This document shows, piece by piece, positions 19,364 to 28,247 of a stretch of 64,000 bases of DNA; the stretch's first letter is position 1; each line of letters begins with the position of its first letter. Under the pieces are notes generated by a model. That model was not told the origin of the DNA. It saw only the letters and a program-made list of their open reading frames with translations, and made no database searches. Both the position numbers and the translations under genes were made by a program. The stretch is from positions 1 to 64,000 of the forward strand of contig JAOULX010000008.1 in the NCBI GenBank assembly GCA_029881795.1. Reading direction: 5' to 3'. The stretch is from Gammaproteobacteria bacterium. Its GTDB lineage: Bacteria > Pseudomonadota > Gammaproteobacteria > SZUA-229.

Positions 19364-20032
19364 TCAATGATACCAGCGTTTTAAGGTAGTCGATGAAACA
19401 CCCGAAAAATATGCGAATCGCAAAAGCCACATCAGTAAGACTGTTTTTATCAATCCGTTTTTTTCCCAGCGCCTACTTGAGGTAATAACTTTCTGTGACA
19501 AACAGACAGATCTGGCATGCCGCCTTAACGCAACCGAGAGCTCAATATCCTCCATCAATAACTGCTGAGGAAACCTGCCAACATCCTCAAACAGTTTCTT
19601 GCTAACGAAGATCGCCTGATCACCAGTAGCAACAGAACTCAGGCAGGACTTAAGGTTCATTAAAAAAGCAATGATTTTAAAGACGAAGCGAGAGGATGAA
19701 AAGGCAACGTTAAAGCGCCCCCAAGGGCGATCATTAAGCGCATTGAGAATTAATTGATCGGCATTGTCAGCAATAATGGTATCTGCATGCAAGAATAACA
19801 AAACATCACCTTCAGCCCGCTCGGCTCCGGTATTCATTTGCAGCGCCCGCCCCTGCTCAGAATGCAAAACCAGATCCACCAATAGCTCAGCCTTATTGGC
19901 GGTATCATCAGTGCTTCCGCCATCTACCAAAACCACCTGGTGCCCGCGCTTTCGCCAGGCTTGCAAAGGTTTAAGAGTATTTGTTATTGAGTCTGATTCA
20001 TTCAGTGTAGGGATCACGACAGAAATTTTCAT
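19364..20032 (-). CDS. Family 2 glycosyltransferase, TIGR04283-like
   Basis: The 222-residue GT-A enzyme starts MKISVVIPTLNESDSI, has VVLVDGGSTDDT, LLFLHADTI as the DXD-like metal site and LLMEDIELSVALRRHA as the acceptor-side ED motif. This is the pattern of TIGR04283 proteins, associated with arsenosugar biosynthesis, and the TIGR04282-type partner lies 1.6 kb away. A C-terminal hydrophobic stretch may anchor it at the membrane. The true acceptor is unknown. Confidence 0.78.
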   Translation of the reverse strand: MKISVVIPTLNESDSITNTLKPLQAWRKRGHQVVLVDGGSTDDTANKAELLVDLVLHSEQGRALQMNTGAERAEGDVLLFLHADTIIADNADQLILNALNDRPWGRFNVAFSSSRFVFKIIAFLMNLKSCLSSVATGDQAIFVSKKLFEDVGRFPQQLLMEDIELSVALRRHARSVCLSQKVITSSRRWEKNGLIKTVLLMWLLRFAYFSGVSSTTLKRWYH

Positions 20033-20059
20033 GTTTATCAGTGCTACTAAGCAGGCTTA

Positions 20060-21205
20060 TTATTTTTCAACAGTATACTCTATTAATGACACATCATCAG
20101 ACTGTGAGCTAGTGCCACAGAATTGCTTAATATCTTTAAGTACCGTATCAATCACCTGTGATTGCGAGCTAGCCTCAATCGCTGTTAAAAAACGCGCCTC
20201 ACCGTAATATTCCCCGTCACTGTCTGCAGCCTCTGTCACACCATCTGAATAAAAGATAATGCTATCATCATTTTCAACATCCAGCTTCACCAGCTCTGGA
20301 ATAAAAATATCCTCTGAGCCAATCCCAAGCGGCAGATTGAGCGAAGGAACTTTAACGATAATTTTATTCTCAGCCGAACGGTAAAGAACAACATCTGGCA
20401 TGCCCCCATTCCAGACAGAATAAGTCTGTTTATCGGCTGAGATAACCAACAACACACCACAGAGAAAAAACTCAACCGGAAAAATCTCTACCAATTTACG
20501 GTTTAACTCACTGACAATGTCAGTGCCGCTACAACCTTTTTCGACCATTGAATAAAAGATATTTCGAACAGGAAATGCGCCGATAGCAGCTGGCAGGCCA
20601 TGCCCTGTCGCATCACCAAGGAAAATATACGTATCACCGTTTGGTGATTGAGACGATAACAACATATCGCCATTAAACAGAGACATCGGCGACATATGAT
20701 AACGTAAAGTCAGCCCGTGAATTTGACTCTTTTTAGTCATCCGGGCATATATTTTGGACGCCTTTTGCTGCTCTTCTTCGAGTATTTGACGATTTAGTTC
20801 AATCTGATCACGTTGTTGCCTGATCGTGGAATACAAGTCCTGCATCCGGATCGCTGCCTGAATTTTAGCCATCAACACAATCTTGCTAAATGGTTTGGTT
20901 AAAAAATCGTCAGCCCCACATTCCAGACACTTAGCCAGCTCCTCTTCATCGGACATTGCTGTTAAAGCAATAATCGGCACGTATCGGTCCTCAGTCAGCT
21001 CTTTTATCAGCTTGATCGCTTCGTAGCCGTTCATGACCGGCATCATGATATCCATCAGGATAATTTCAGGCTTTTCCTGCTTAAAGCAATCAACTGCTAA
21101 CTGGCCATTTTCAGCCTGCAAAGCCTCATGTCCGGCTTTCGTCAACATCCCGTTGAGAATCATTCGATTAACGGAATCATCATCGACAATTAAGACTTTG
21201 CTCAT
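20060..21205 (-). CDS. Response regulator with C-terminal PP2C (SpoIIE-type) serine phosphatase
   Basis: The 381-residue protein has a receiver domain (residues 1-120; phosphoacceptor D52 in ILMDIMMPVMNG, K104 in LTKPFS), a coiled-coil linker (about 125-160) and a SpoIIE/RsbU phosphatase domain (180-378) with GDATGHGLPAAIGA and YSDGVTEAADSDG carrying the metal-binding aspartates. Such proteins dephosphorylate anti-sigma-factor antagonists in partner-switching pathways once phosphorylated. A lone Hpt protein gene is divergent at 166 bp and is a natural phosphodonor candidate. No anti-sigma antagonist is seen next to it. Confidence 0.9.
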   Translation of the reverse strand: MSKVLIVDDDSVNRMILNGMLTKAGHEALQAENGQLAVDCFKQEKPEIILMDIMMPVMNGYEAIKLIKELTEDRYVPIIALTAMSDEEELAKCLECGADDFLTKPFSKIVLMAKIQAAIRMQDLYSTIRQQRDQIELNRQILEEEQQKASKIYARMTKKSQIHGLTLRYHMSPMSLFNGDMLLSSQSPNGDTYIFLGDATGHGLPAAIGAFPVRNIFYSMVEKGCSGTDIVSELNRKLVEIFPVEFFLCGVLLVISADKQTYSVWNGGMPDVVLYRSAENKIIVKVPSLNLPLGIGSEDIFIPELVKLDVENDDSIIFYSDGVTEAADSDGEYYGEARFLTAIEASSQSQVIDTVLKDIKQFCGTSSQSDDVSLIEYTVEK

Positions 21206-21371
21206 ACTATTTAAACCAGAAAATCAGCTATCTATCGGAGGGAATCTAATCATTAGTTATATAGACGAAAAAAGTAATAGATACCAACTCCATTTGATAT
21301 TATTTATTTTAAGTATATAGTTAAAACATACATTTTTTCCTAACACGACACAGCGAACTCGACTCACGTTT

Positions 21372-21716
21372 ATGAATGATAATAATAGTATTGATCTGGC
21401 AGTCGTTGAAACCTTAAAAGGACTGATGAAGGATAAATTCAATTTCCTGATTACTACTTTTATCGACAATGCCAACTCTCAGTTAGAACAGCTACAAACC
21501 GCCATTAATAGCAATGAAGTCAAAGACATCATCGCCCTAACCCATTCCATGAAAGGCAGCAGTGGCTCGGTCGGTGCCAGCAAAATGCATGTTTTATGCA
21601 AGAGCTATGAAGAAATGGCACGAAACGATCAGCTGGATGACAAAGACAGCTGGGCCGACAACCTGAAAAACGAATACAATCTGTATATACAAGAAATTCA
21701 GAGCCACATGCAATAA
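21372..21716 (+). CDS. Histidine phosphotransfer (Hpt) domain protein
   Basis: A 114-residue single-domain Hpt protein. The phosphorylated His is H58 in IALTHSMKGSSGSVGASK, with the usual glycine-rich turn and the following helix LCKSYEEMARN. It is divergent from the response regulator/phosphatase gene and 32 bp before the moxR-like gene. I infer a phosphorelay with the neighbouring receiver domain; a linked hybrid histidine kinase is absent from the window. Confidence 0.85.
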   Translation: MNDNNSIDLAVVETLKGLMKDKFNFLITTFIDNANSQLEQLQTAINSNEVKDIIALTHSMKGSSGSVGASKMHVLCKSYEEMARNDQLDDKDSWADNLKNEYNLYIQEIQSHMQ

Positions 21717-21748
21717 ATCCCTGACAACCAGCCCTAAAAGACCCTGAT

Positions 21749-22657
21749 ATGCCCGTTTCAAAGTGTATAGCCGAATCCGCTAAAATCGTAGTAGGCAAAA
21801 ACAGGGAAATCAAACTGGCTATCTGTTGCCTGTTATCACAGGGCCATCTGCTGATAGAAGACCTGCCGGGTGTTGGCAAAACCACGCTAGCACTGACATT
21901 ATCCCGGGTTTTCGGGCTTGATTTTAACCGCCTTCAGTTCACCAGCGATCTCTTACCCGCTGACGTTACCGGCATCTCAGTTTTTGATAAGCGCACAAAC
22001 GAATTCACCTTTCACCCCGGCCCGGTCTTTAACCAGTTATTACTGGCAGATGAAATCAACCGAGCCACTCCAAAAACCCAGAGCGCGCTGCTGGAAGCCA
22101 TGGAAGAACACAAAGTCAGCGTTGATGGTAAAACCTATTTGCTGCCTACCCCCTTTTTTGTCATTGCCACTCAAAACCCCAGCTCTCAGGTCGGTACTTT
22201 TGCCTTACCCGAATCACAACTCGACCGTTTTTTTATCAGAATAAAAATGGGCTACCCGGATGCAGTTGCTGAAAAAAGACTACTATCGGGACAAGATCCA
22301 CGCTTATTGATGGAACAAATCAAGCCCACGATAAGCACCGATGAATTATTGCAAATGCAACATCAGACGGCACAAGTACACGTCTCAGAAGCAATCATTA
22401 ATTACATCCTGCAAATCGTCGACAAGAGCCGCCATGAAAATGCCTTTATTCATGGCTTATCGCCACGTGCTGCGATGGCATTAAAACGGGCCGCACAATC
22501 CTGGGCTTTTATTCATAACCGTGATTATGTCGTACCAGAAGATATACAGGCTGTTTTCAGTGCGGTATGTGAACATCGTTTGGAGCGCCATATCGAACAA
22601 CACGATGCATCAGTCCAGCAACTGGCAAAAGAACTTCTAGACAGCATCGACCTGTAA
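21749..22657 (+). CDS. MoxR family AAA+ ATPase
   Basis: A 302-residue chaperone-like ATPase with Walker A LIEDLPGVGKTTLAL, Walker B LLADEINRATPKTQSALLEA and sensor 1 FFVIATQNP. MoxR proteins act with DUF58 and VWA proteins in maturation of enzyme complexes or envelope proteins. It heads a three-gene operon with DUF58 (1-bp gap) and a transglutaminase-like membrane protein (12-bp gap), a widespread conserved cluster. Confidence 0.93.
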   Translation: MPVSKCIAESAKIVVGKNREIKLAICCLLSQGHLLIEDLPGVGKTTLALTLSRVFGLDFNRLQFTSDLLPADVTGISVFDKRTNEFTFHPGPVFNQLLLADEINRATPKTQSALLEAMEEHKVSVDGKTYLLPTPFFVIATQNPSSQVGTFALPESQLDRFFIRIKMGYPDAVAEKRLLSGQDPRLLMEQIKPTISTDELLQMQHQTAQVHVSEAIINYILQIVDKSRHENAFIHGLSPRAAMALKRAAQSWAFIHNRDYVVPEDIQAVFSAVCEHRLERHIEQHDASVQQLAKELLDSIDL

Positions 22658-22658
22658 C

Positions 22659-23633
22659 GTGAAAACCAAGGTCCGCCATAACCTGCCTTATGTTCCTGAA
22701 TGGCTTGCCCGTAATCTTGACCACTGGATAAAAAAGAAAAACCACTCAAGCGGCTCCACTTATTCAATCAACCGTCAAAATATTTATATCATACCCAGCA
22801 AATCTGGCTGGCTTTATATGATCACACTATTGGCAATACTAAGCGGAGCTATTAATTACAATAACAGCCTCGCCTATTTACTATGTTTTTTTCTCGCCAG
22901 CCTTGGATTTGTCAGTATGCTACAAACCCACCAGAACCTTAACCGACTGGTTATCCATGCAAAGCATTCCGCCGCCGTTTTTTGCGGCAGCCCTGTTCAC
23001 TTTGTTTTTGATGTCTACACAACAGCGCATCATTCGCACATTGCACTGCAGACCGCAGTTAATAACACCGTTTTTTCGGTTAAAGCCGACCAGCACACTC
23101 GCATCGTATTAACAGAAATATCCGCAAAAAGAGGCAGGCAGTTCATCTCACGTTTTAAACTCTATAGCGAATACCCGCTGGGATTATTCCATGCATGGAC
23201 TCAGGTACAGATAAAAAATCAGGCCATCATCTACCCCAAACCTCTTGCTGACAGTGTTAGCTACGAACGTTATTTCACTGGCAATAATCGACAAAGCCCG
23301 TTCACTGGTGAAGATGAATTTTCAGGCATCAGAGATTTCAGAGAAGGCGACAAACCCAGAAGTCTGGCCTGGAAAACCATTGCCAAAACAGGCAAACTTT
23401 ATACCAAAGAATTTCATCGCGAGAGCGGTGACACTCAACTATTTGATTATTACAAACTCAGTCACATCAGCAATAAAGAGACACGCCTGTCGATACTCTG
23501 TGGCCTTGTATTAAAAGCCAGTCAAATGAATACAGACTATGGCCTTAAACTGCCAGCAAAGACCATTGCACCTGGCAGTGGCGAGCAGCATAAACAGCAT
23601 TGCCTTACCACACTGGCACTGGCTAAACTATAG
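22659..23633 (+). CDS. DUF58 domain membrane protein
   Basis: A 324-residue protein with GTG start directly after the moxR stop. Two adjacent membrane helices lie near residues 48-85 (GWLYMITLLAILSGAINY and the following LAYLLCFFLASLGFV). The DUF58 signature is present: EDEFSGIRDFREGDKPRSLA and KTGKLYTKEF near residues 220-250. Its function within the MoxR/DUF58/transglutaminase set is not established biochemically. Confidence 0.9.
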   Translation: MKTKVRHNLPYVPEWLARNLDHWIKKKNHSSGSTYSINRQNIYIIPSKSGWLYMITLLAILSGAINYNNSLAYLLCFFLASLGFVSMLQTHQNLNRLVIHAKHSAAVFCGSPVHFVFDVYTTAHHSHIALQTAVNNTVFSVKADQHTRIVLTEISAKRGRQFISRFKLYSEYPLGLFHAWTQVQIKNQAIIYPKPLADSVSYERYFTGNNRQSPFTGEDEFSGIRDFREGDKPRSLAWKTIAKTGKLYTKEFHRESGDTQLFDYYKLSHISNKETRLSILCGLVLKASQMNTDYGLKLPAKTIAPGSGEQHKQHCLTTLALAKL

Positions 23634-23645
23634 TCAGAACATAAA

Positions 23646-25610
23646 ATGATTCCTTCTATAAAAAAATTAGCAAACGAGCCGGCAAGCAGCGTTATTTTAT
23701 TATTAATGCTGGTCTCACTTCCACACTTTAAATACATCCCACTGACGTCCGCCTTAATCATCATCGCTCTGTTGTGCTGGCGAGTATTAGTGATATTCAA
23801 AAAAAAATTCAGACCAGCAAAACTCTTAATGTTTTTCTTCACACTGCTGCTTGCAGCCATCGTTTTTCAGCATGCCGGTAGTTATTCTGGCATCACCGCT
23901 GGCAGTCATTTACTGGTCGTTATGAGTTTTTTGAAATTACTTGAAAGCACATCAGAACGTGACTATCGCTTACTGGTGATACTGTCAATTTTTATTATCG
24001 CCACAAACTTTCTGTTTTCGCAAAGTTTTTATACCGCCCTGTACATGTGCTTTTGCATTTTTATCACCCTGATCACACTGTTATCTATCAACCAGAAATC
24101 AACCCAGACCAGCCTCACCGAAAAAATTAAATCATCCCTAAAAATGATGGCTTTATCGTTACCTCTGATGATTATTGCGTTTGTATTTTTCCCGCGTATC
24201 AATGGCCAGCTGTGGCACACAAACAGTCAGACCTCGCATGCAAAAACAGGACTCTCAGAGAGCATGGAACCGGGGCAAATTAGCCAGCTTGTATTTTCAA
24301 ACGAACTGGTATTTCGCGCACGCTTTAACAGTGCATTGCCTGAAAATAAACAACTTTACTGGCGGGCGATGACATTATGGGATTACGATGGTAAAAAATG
24401 GCAACAAATCAGCAGCGGTGAAAGCGAAACACAGATACACCTGTTATCACCGCCTCACCAATACACCGTTACAGTCGAAGCCAATAATAACAAGTGGCTG
24501 TATTTACTCGACCTGCCCGTTACACTCAGCCAGGGTTTTATGATTAACACTGATTTCACAGCACGGCTAACACAGCCTGCCCGGTCATTATTTCAGTACA
24601 GTGCCAGCTCCGCATCAGATTACTACCTGAGTAACCAGCTCGATGCAGATATCAGACAAATCGCACTTCGCCTGCCCGGCCTAAATATTAAAACCGCAGA
24701 GCTGGCCCGGCGTTGGCAGCAAAACTCAGCATCAACAGAAGACATCATTAAAAAAGCACTGAATTACTTCTCGCAAGAGAATTTTTACTACACCTTATCA
24801 CCGCCAAGGCTGACTACAGTTGCCTCGACCGATCAGTTCCTGTTCGAATCACGCGAGGGTTTTTGTGAACACTACGCCAGTGCATTTGCTGTCTTGATGC
24901 GAGCTGCCGGCGTTCCAAGCAGAATCGTACAGGGTTATCTTGGCGGCAAGTTCAACCCCTATAACGGTATTATCTCGGTAGATCAATCGATGGCACATGC
25001 CTGGAATGAAGTATGGATCGCGCATAAAGGCTGGGTACGGATTGATCCGACCGCAGCGATTGCGCCGGAGCGTATCAACAAGGACATTAATGCCGCACTT
25101 AAAGACCAGCCAGATCTGCCACTGCACTTAAAAATTGATTTTGCAGCACTCAATAAAATCAGGCAATTTATTGACCTGATCGACAATCAGTGGAACCAAT
25201 GGATATTAAATTATAATGACATCAACCAGAAAAAATTCTTAGAGAAGCTGAGCAGACAGGAGTTGACTCTGGCCGATATCAGCCAGCTGTTTATAAAATT
25301 TATGCTTGGCGCTTTAATCCTGACCGTGATGTTCTTCTATCTGACAACTAAACGGCAAAAAACTGACCCGGTAACAAAAGCCTACCAACGATTTTTACTG
25401 AAAGCCGAAAGAGCCGGTCTGAAAAAACAAAAAAGTGAAGGACCCAGCGATTTCAATAGGCGTTTACAGCTGCGATTTCCACACCTGAAAAAACAGATAA
25501 CGCAAATTATTGATTTATATATTGAATTAAAGTTTCAGAAAAGCAGTAATGCCAGTACGGCGCAGCGTTTTATCCGCGCCGTCCAGCATTTAAAAATAAG
25601 AAAAAAATAA
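23646..25610 (+). CDS. tgpA: DUF3488 / transglutaminase-like membrane protein (TgpA type)
   Basis: The 654-residue protein has about six N-terminal helices (DUF3488, residues 15-190), a periplasmic transglutaminase-like domain and one C-terminal helix near residues 555-575. The catalytic triad is visible: Cys in EGFCEHYASAFAVLMRAAG, His in QSMAHAWNEVWI and Asp in WVRIDPTAAIAP. Pseudomonas aeruginosa TgpA of this type is essential; its substrate is unknown. Its stop codon abuts the stop of the convergent SCP2-like gene with no bases between. Confidence 0.92.
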   Translation: MIPSIKKLANEPASSVILLLMLVSLPHFKYIPLTSALIIIALLCWRVLVIFKKKFRPAKLLMFFFTLLLAAIVFQHAGSYSGITAGSHLLVVMSFLKLLESTSERDYRLLVILSIFIIATNFLFSQSFYTALYMCFCIFITLITLLSINQKSTQTSLTEKIKSSLKMMALSLPLMIIAFVFFPRINGQLWHTNSQTSHAKTGLSESMEPGQISQLVFSNELVFRARFNSALPENKQLYWRAMTLWDYDGKKWQQISSGESETQIHLLSPPHQYTVTVEANNNKWLYLLDLPVTLSQGFMINTDFTARLTQPARSLFQYSASSASDYYLSNQLDADIRQIALRLPGLNIKTAELARRWQQNSASTEDIIKKALNYFSQENFYYTLSPPRLTTVASTDQFLFESREGFCEHYASAFAVLMRAAGVPSRIVQGYLGGKFNPYNGIISVDQSMAHAWNEVWIAHKGWVRIDPTAAIAPERINKDINAALKDQPDLPLHLKIDFAALNKIRQFIDLIDNQWNQWILNYNDINQKKFLEKLSRQELTLADISQLFIKFMLGALILTVMFFYLTTKRQKTDPVTKAYQRFLLKAERAGLKKQKSEGPSDFNRRLQLRFPHLKKQITQIIDLYIELKFQKSSNASTAQRFIRAVQHLKIRKK

Positions 25611-26012
25611 CTAGCTGTAGACCGAACTCATAAACTTAATACATCTGATAAAAGCATCGGATAAGCGCGAGTCTTTTATCATTGTCGGGTAATTGCCCTT
25701 AAAGAATTTCAGATCACGTGAAGTATATGCCAGACCCAGGCGCATTAAGTTCGGTGCTTTCTGGCTCACACCGGTCCAGAAGTCGGGTTTGCCGCGCAAA
25801 TCCCAGTCCAAACTTTCATTGTTAAACGCAGCCATGCTGGTAATAACACCTTTTTGAATTTCAATCACCACTCTGGGCGTGTCTTCATCCTGCAGGCCAA
25901 AGCCAACATTCGCACTGAAATCAGAATCAGCCAGTTGTTGTATATGTATTTGATCACCGTTCCATAGCGACTTGTATTTTGTCATCCACTCTTCTGAAAA
26001 AATATCAGCCAT
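25611..26012 (-). CDS. SCP2-like (sterol-carrier-type lipid-binding) small protein
   Basis: A 133-residue protein from ATG 26012 (MADIFSEEWM); the longer frame to 26060 adds 16 unrelated residues. The pattern RVVIEIQKGVITSM, followed by DWDLRGKPDFWTGV and KFFKGNYPTMI, resembles SCP2 domains that bind hydrophobic ligands, often found as an accessory lipid-handling protein. Identification is by recollected pattern and is moderate. It is convergent with the transglutaminase gene with zero spacing and is alone on its strand. Confidence 0.6.
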   Translation of the reverse strand: MADIFSEEWMTKYKSLWNGDQIHIQQLADSDFSANVGFGLQDEDTPRVVIEIQKGVITSMAAFNNESLDWDLRGKPDFWTGVSQKAPNLMRLGLAYTSRDLKFFKGNYPTMIKDSRLSDAFIRCIKFMSSVYS

Positions 26013-26317
26013 CGAATTTGCTATCCAGCCAGGGTAAATATTGATTGGGTATATTACCATCTATGAATATATAAAAAGAAGCTAATTTAGAATTTTAAGC
26101 CGATCAGACAGATAAAAACTCTAATCGATAAAAAACAGACAATAACCGGTGAATAAGGCGCTGCAGCTGTTTTTTTACAACTTTAAGAGACAAAAGATGG
26201 TAGTATACGAAGACGTTACTGCCATTTTAAACACATTCAGAGCGACAGCCACTTTGCCAGAGACTGCACCAGCAAAACACTCCATCGGCCCTGCTGAATT
26301 TAAGAGAATAATAAATC

Positions 26318-27007
26318 ATGCTTAATGAGAGCTTCCGGCTAAAAGGAAGTGTATTAACGACATTTATTCTTGAATTATGTGATTACGACTTAGCAACGCT
26401 GCAACAACAGCTTCAGTTAAAAGTCGAAGGCTCACCTGATTTCTTTCAACAATCGCCGGTCATTATTGATTTAAGCGCACTCAACTTTGCTGACAACGAT
26501 ATCGATTACCCTGAAATACTCACTATTTGTCGCCAGAATGGTCTGCAGCCTGTGGCTTTTCGTCATCACCCGCAACTGGATCTGACGGCCATTGACAAAA
26601 CCGGACTGGCAGTGATTCAACACAGCGGTAAGGTATCTGAAAAACCTATGGTAACGCCGGCACAGCAAGAGACCGCCCCGAGTGAGCCTCGAATTATTGC
26701 TAAAACGGTTCGCTCCGGCCAGCAAATCTATGCCGAAGGCTCAGACCTGATCATCATGGGCTCGGTAAGCGGTGGCGCAGAAGTACTGGCAGATGGCAAT
26801 ATCCATATTTACGGTTCGCTACGCGGCAGAGCACTGGCCGGTGTCAGTGGCAATAAAAGCGCCAGAATTTTTTGTGCCAATAACGAAGCCGAACTGGTTT
26901 CCATAGCCGGCCATTTTTTACTCAGTGATGCCCTGCAACAGCAACCAGAGAAGCGTGCTACCCAGTTTTATCTGCTTGATGAGGCCTTGCATGTGGTCGC
27001 GCTTTAA
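26318..27007 (+). CDS. minC: Septum site-determining protein MinC
   Basis: Division inhibitor of 229 residues that blocks FtsZ polymerisation away from midcell. The N-terminal domain is variable; the C-terminal beta-helix domain carries the MinD-binding signature: RSGQQIYAEGSDLIIMGSVS, then DGNIHIYGSLRGRALAGVSG. It is followed by minD (45 bp) and minE, the standard operon. Confidence 0.95.
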   Translation: MLNESFRLKGSVLTTFILELCDYDLATLQQQLQLKVEGSPDFFQQSPVIIDLSALNFADNDIDYPEILTICRQNGLQPVAFRHHPQLDLTAIDKTGLAVIQHSGKVSEKPMVTPAQQETAPSEPRIIAKTVRSGQQIYAEGSDLIIMGSVSGGAEVLADGNIHIYGSLRGRALAGVSGNKSARIFCANNEAELVSIAGHFLLSDALQQQPEKRATQFYLLDEALHVVAL

Positions 27008-27052
27008 TGAATACTTCAGCATTAATACATTCTCAAACACAGGGATATAGAC

Positions 27053-27862
27053 TTGACTAAAATTATTGTTGTCACCTCCGGTAAAGGTGGTGTCGGTAAA
27101 ACCACAACCAGTGCTGCCATCGGAACCGGTCTGGCAATCAAGGGTAAAAAAACCGTTATTATTGATTTTGATGTGGGTTTGAGAAACCTTGACCTGATCA
27201 TGGGTTGTGAGCGCCGCGTCGTTTACGATTTTGTTAACGTTTTAAACAATGAAGCCAACCTAAACCAGACCCTGATCAAAGATAAAAGGCTTGAAAATTT
27301 ATATGTGCTGCCTGCCTCACAAACCCGTGACAAAGATGCACTGACACTCGAAGGCGTTGAAAAAGTATTAAATGAACTAGCCGAAAGTTTTGAGTACATT
27401 ATCTGTGATTCACCAGCCGGCATCGAAAAAGGCGCGCAGATGGCGCTTCATTTTGCCGACGAAGCCATTGTGGTAACCAACCCGGAAGTCTCCTCAGTCA
27501 GAGACTCAGACCGAATTCTGGGTATCTTACAAAGCAAATCAAAACGCGCCATCAATGGTGACACACCTGTCAAAGAACACTTACTGTTAACCCGTTACAA
27601 CCCAGAACGGGTCGATGAAGGCGAAATGTTGAGTGTCGCTGATGTTGAAGAAATACTGGCGATTCCGTTATTAGGTGTTATTCCCGAATCACAATCTGTA
27701 TTAAAAGCCTCGAATCAGGGCGAACCGGTCATTCACAACCCGACATCTGATGCCGGCATGGCCTACAGCGATGCAGTCGCCCGACTGCTTGGTGAAGAAG
27801 TTGAATTCAGATTTTTAACCAGCGCCAAAAAAGGCATCATCAAACGCCTGATAGGAGCCTGA
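27053..27862 (+). CDS. minD: Septum site-determining ATPase MinD
   Basis: Membrane-cycling ATPase of 269 residues that recruits MinC and oscillates with MinE. The deviant Walker [35 protein letters not shown] and the C-terminal amphipathic membrane-targeting helix ([11 protein letters not shown]) are present. The start codon is TTG at 27053, preceded by AGGG; no ATG fits the family start [13 protein letters not shown]. Confidence 0.97.
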   Translation: MTKIIVVTSGKGGVGKTTTSAAIGTGLAIKGKKTVIIDFDVGLRNLDLIMGCERRVVYDFVNVLNNEANLNQTLIKDKRLENLYVLPASQTRDKDALTLEGVEKVLNELAESFEYIICDSPAGIEKGAQMALHFADEAIVVTNPEVSSVRDSDRILGILQSKSKRAINGDTPVKEHLLLTRYNPERVDEGEMLSVADVEEILAIPLLGVIPESQSVLKASNQGEPVIHNPTSDAGMAYSDAVARLLGEEVEFRFLTSAKKGIIKRLIGA

Positions 27863-27863
27863 C

Positions 27864-28112
27864 ATGAGCCTGATGAACCGTTTTAGATCCAGCAAAGCCA
27901 AGTCTGCATCGGTTGCAAAAGACCGGCTCAAAATCATCGTTGCGCATGAAAGAAAAGAAAGAAATCAGCCCGACTACCTGCCGGCCATGCAACAGGAACT
28001 GATTGATGTGATCAAAAAGTACATAGCAATAGACGAAGAGCAGGTTCATATCTCGTTACAAAACACCAATAACTGCTCTGTTTTTGAACTCAACGTCACC
28101 CTGCCGGGTTAG
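27864..28112 (+). CDS. minE: Cell division topological specificity factor MinE
   Basis: An 82-residue protein that stimulates MinD ATPase and positions the inhibitor. The anti-MinCD region ([20 protein letters not shown]) and the topological domain are complete. It starts 1 bp after minD. The TAG stop is followed in the same frame by an open reading frame that runs into the MATE gene without any standard start codon (see the MATE entry and finding). Confidence 0.96.
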   Translation: MSLMNRFRSSKAKSASVAKDRLKIIVAHERKERNQPDYLPAMQQELIDVIKKYIAIDEEQVHISLQNTNNCSVFELNVTLPG

Positions 28113-28247
28113 CATAAGCTCAGTCATACAGCGCCGGCTCACCGTATTCCAGCCAAAGGTTTTGCAATAAAACGTTTATCTAGTCTGTCCGAATTACCAA
28201 AGCTGCTTTCGCTCGCAGGCCCGCTGATTCTTTCATCCATTATCACC

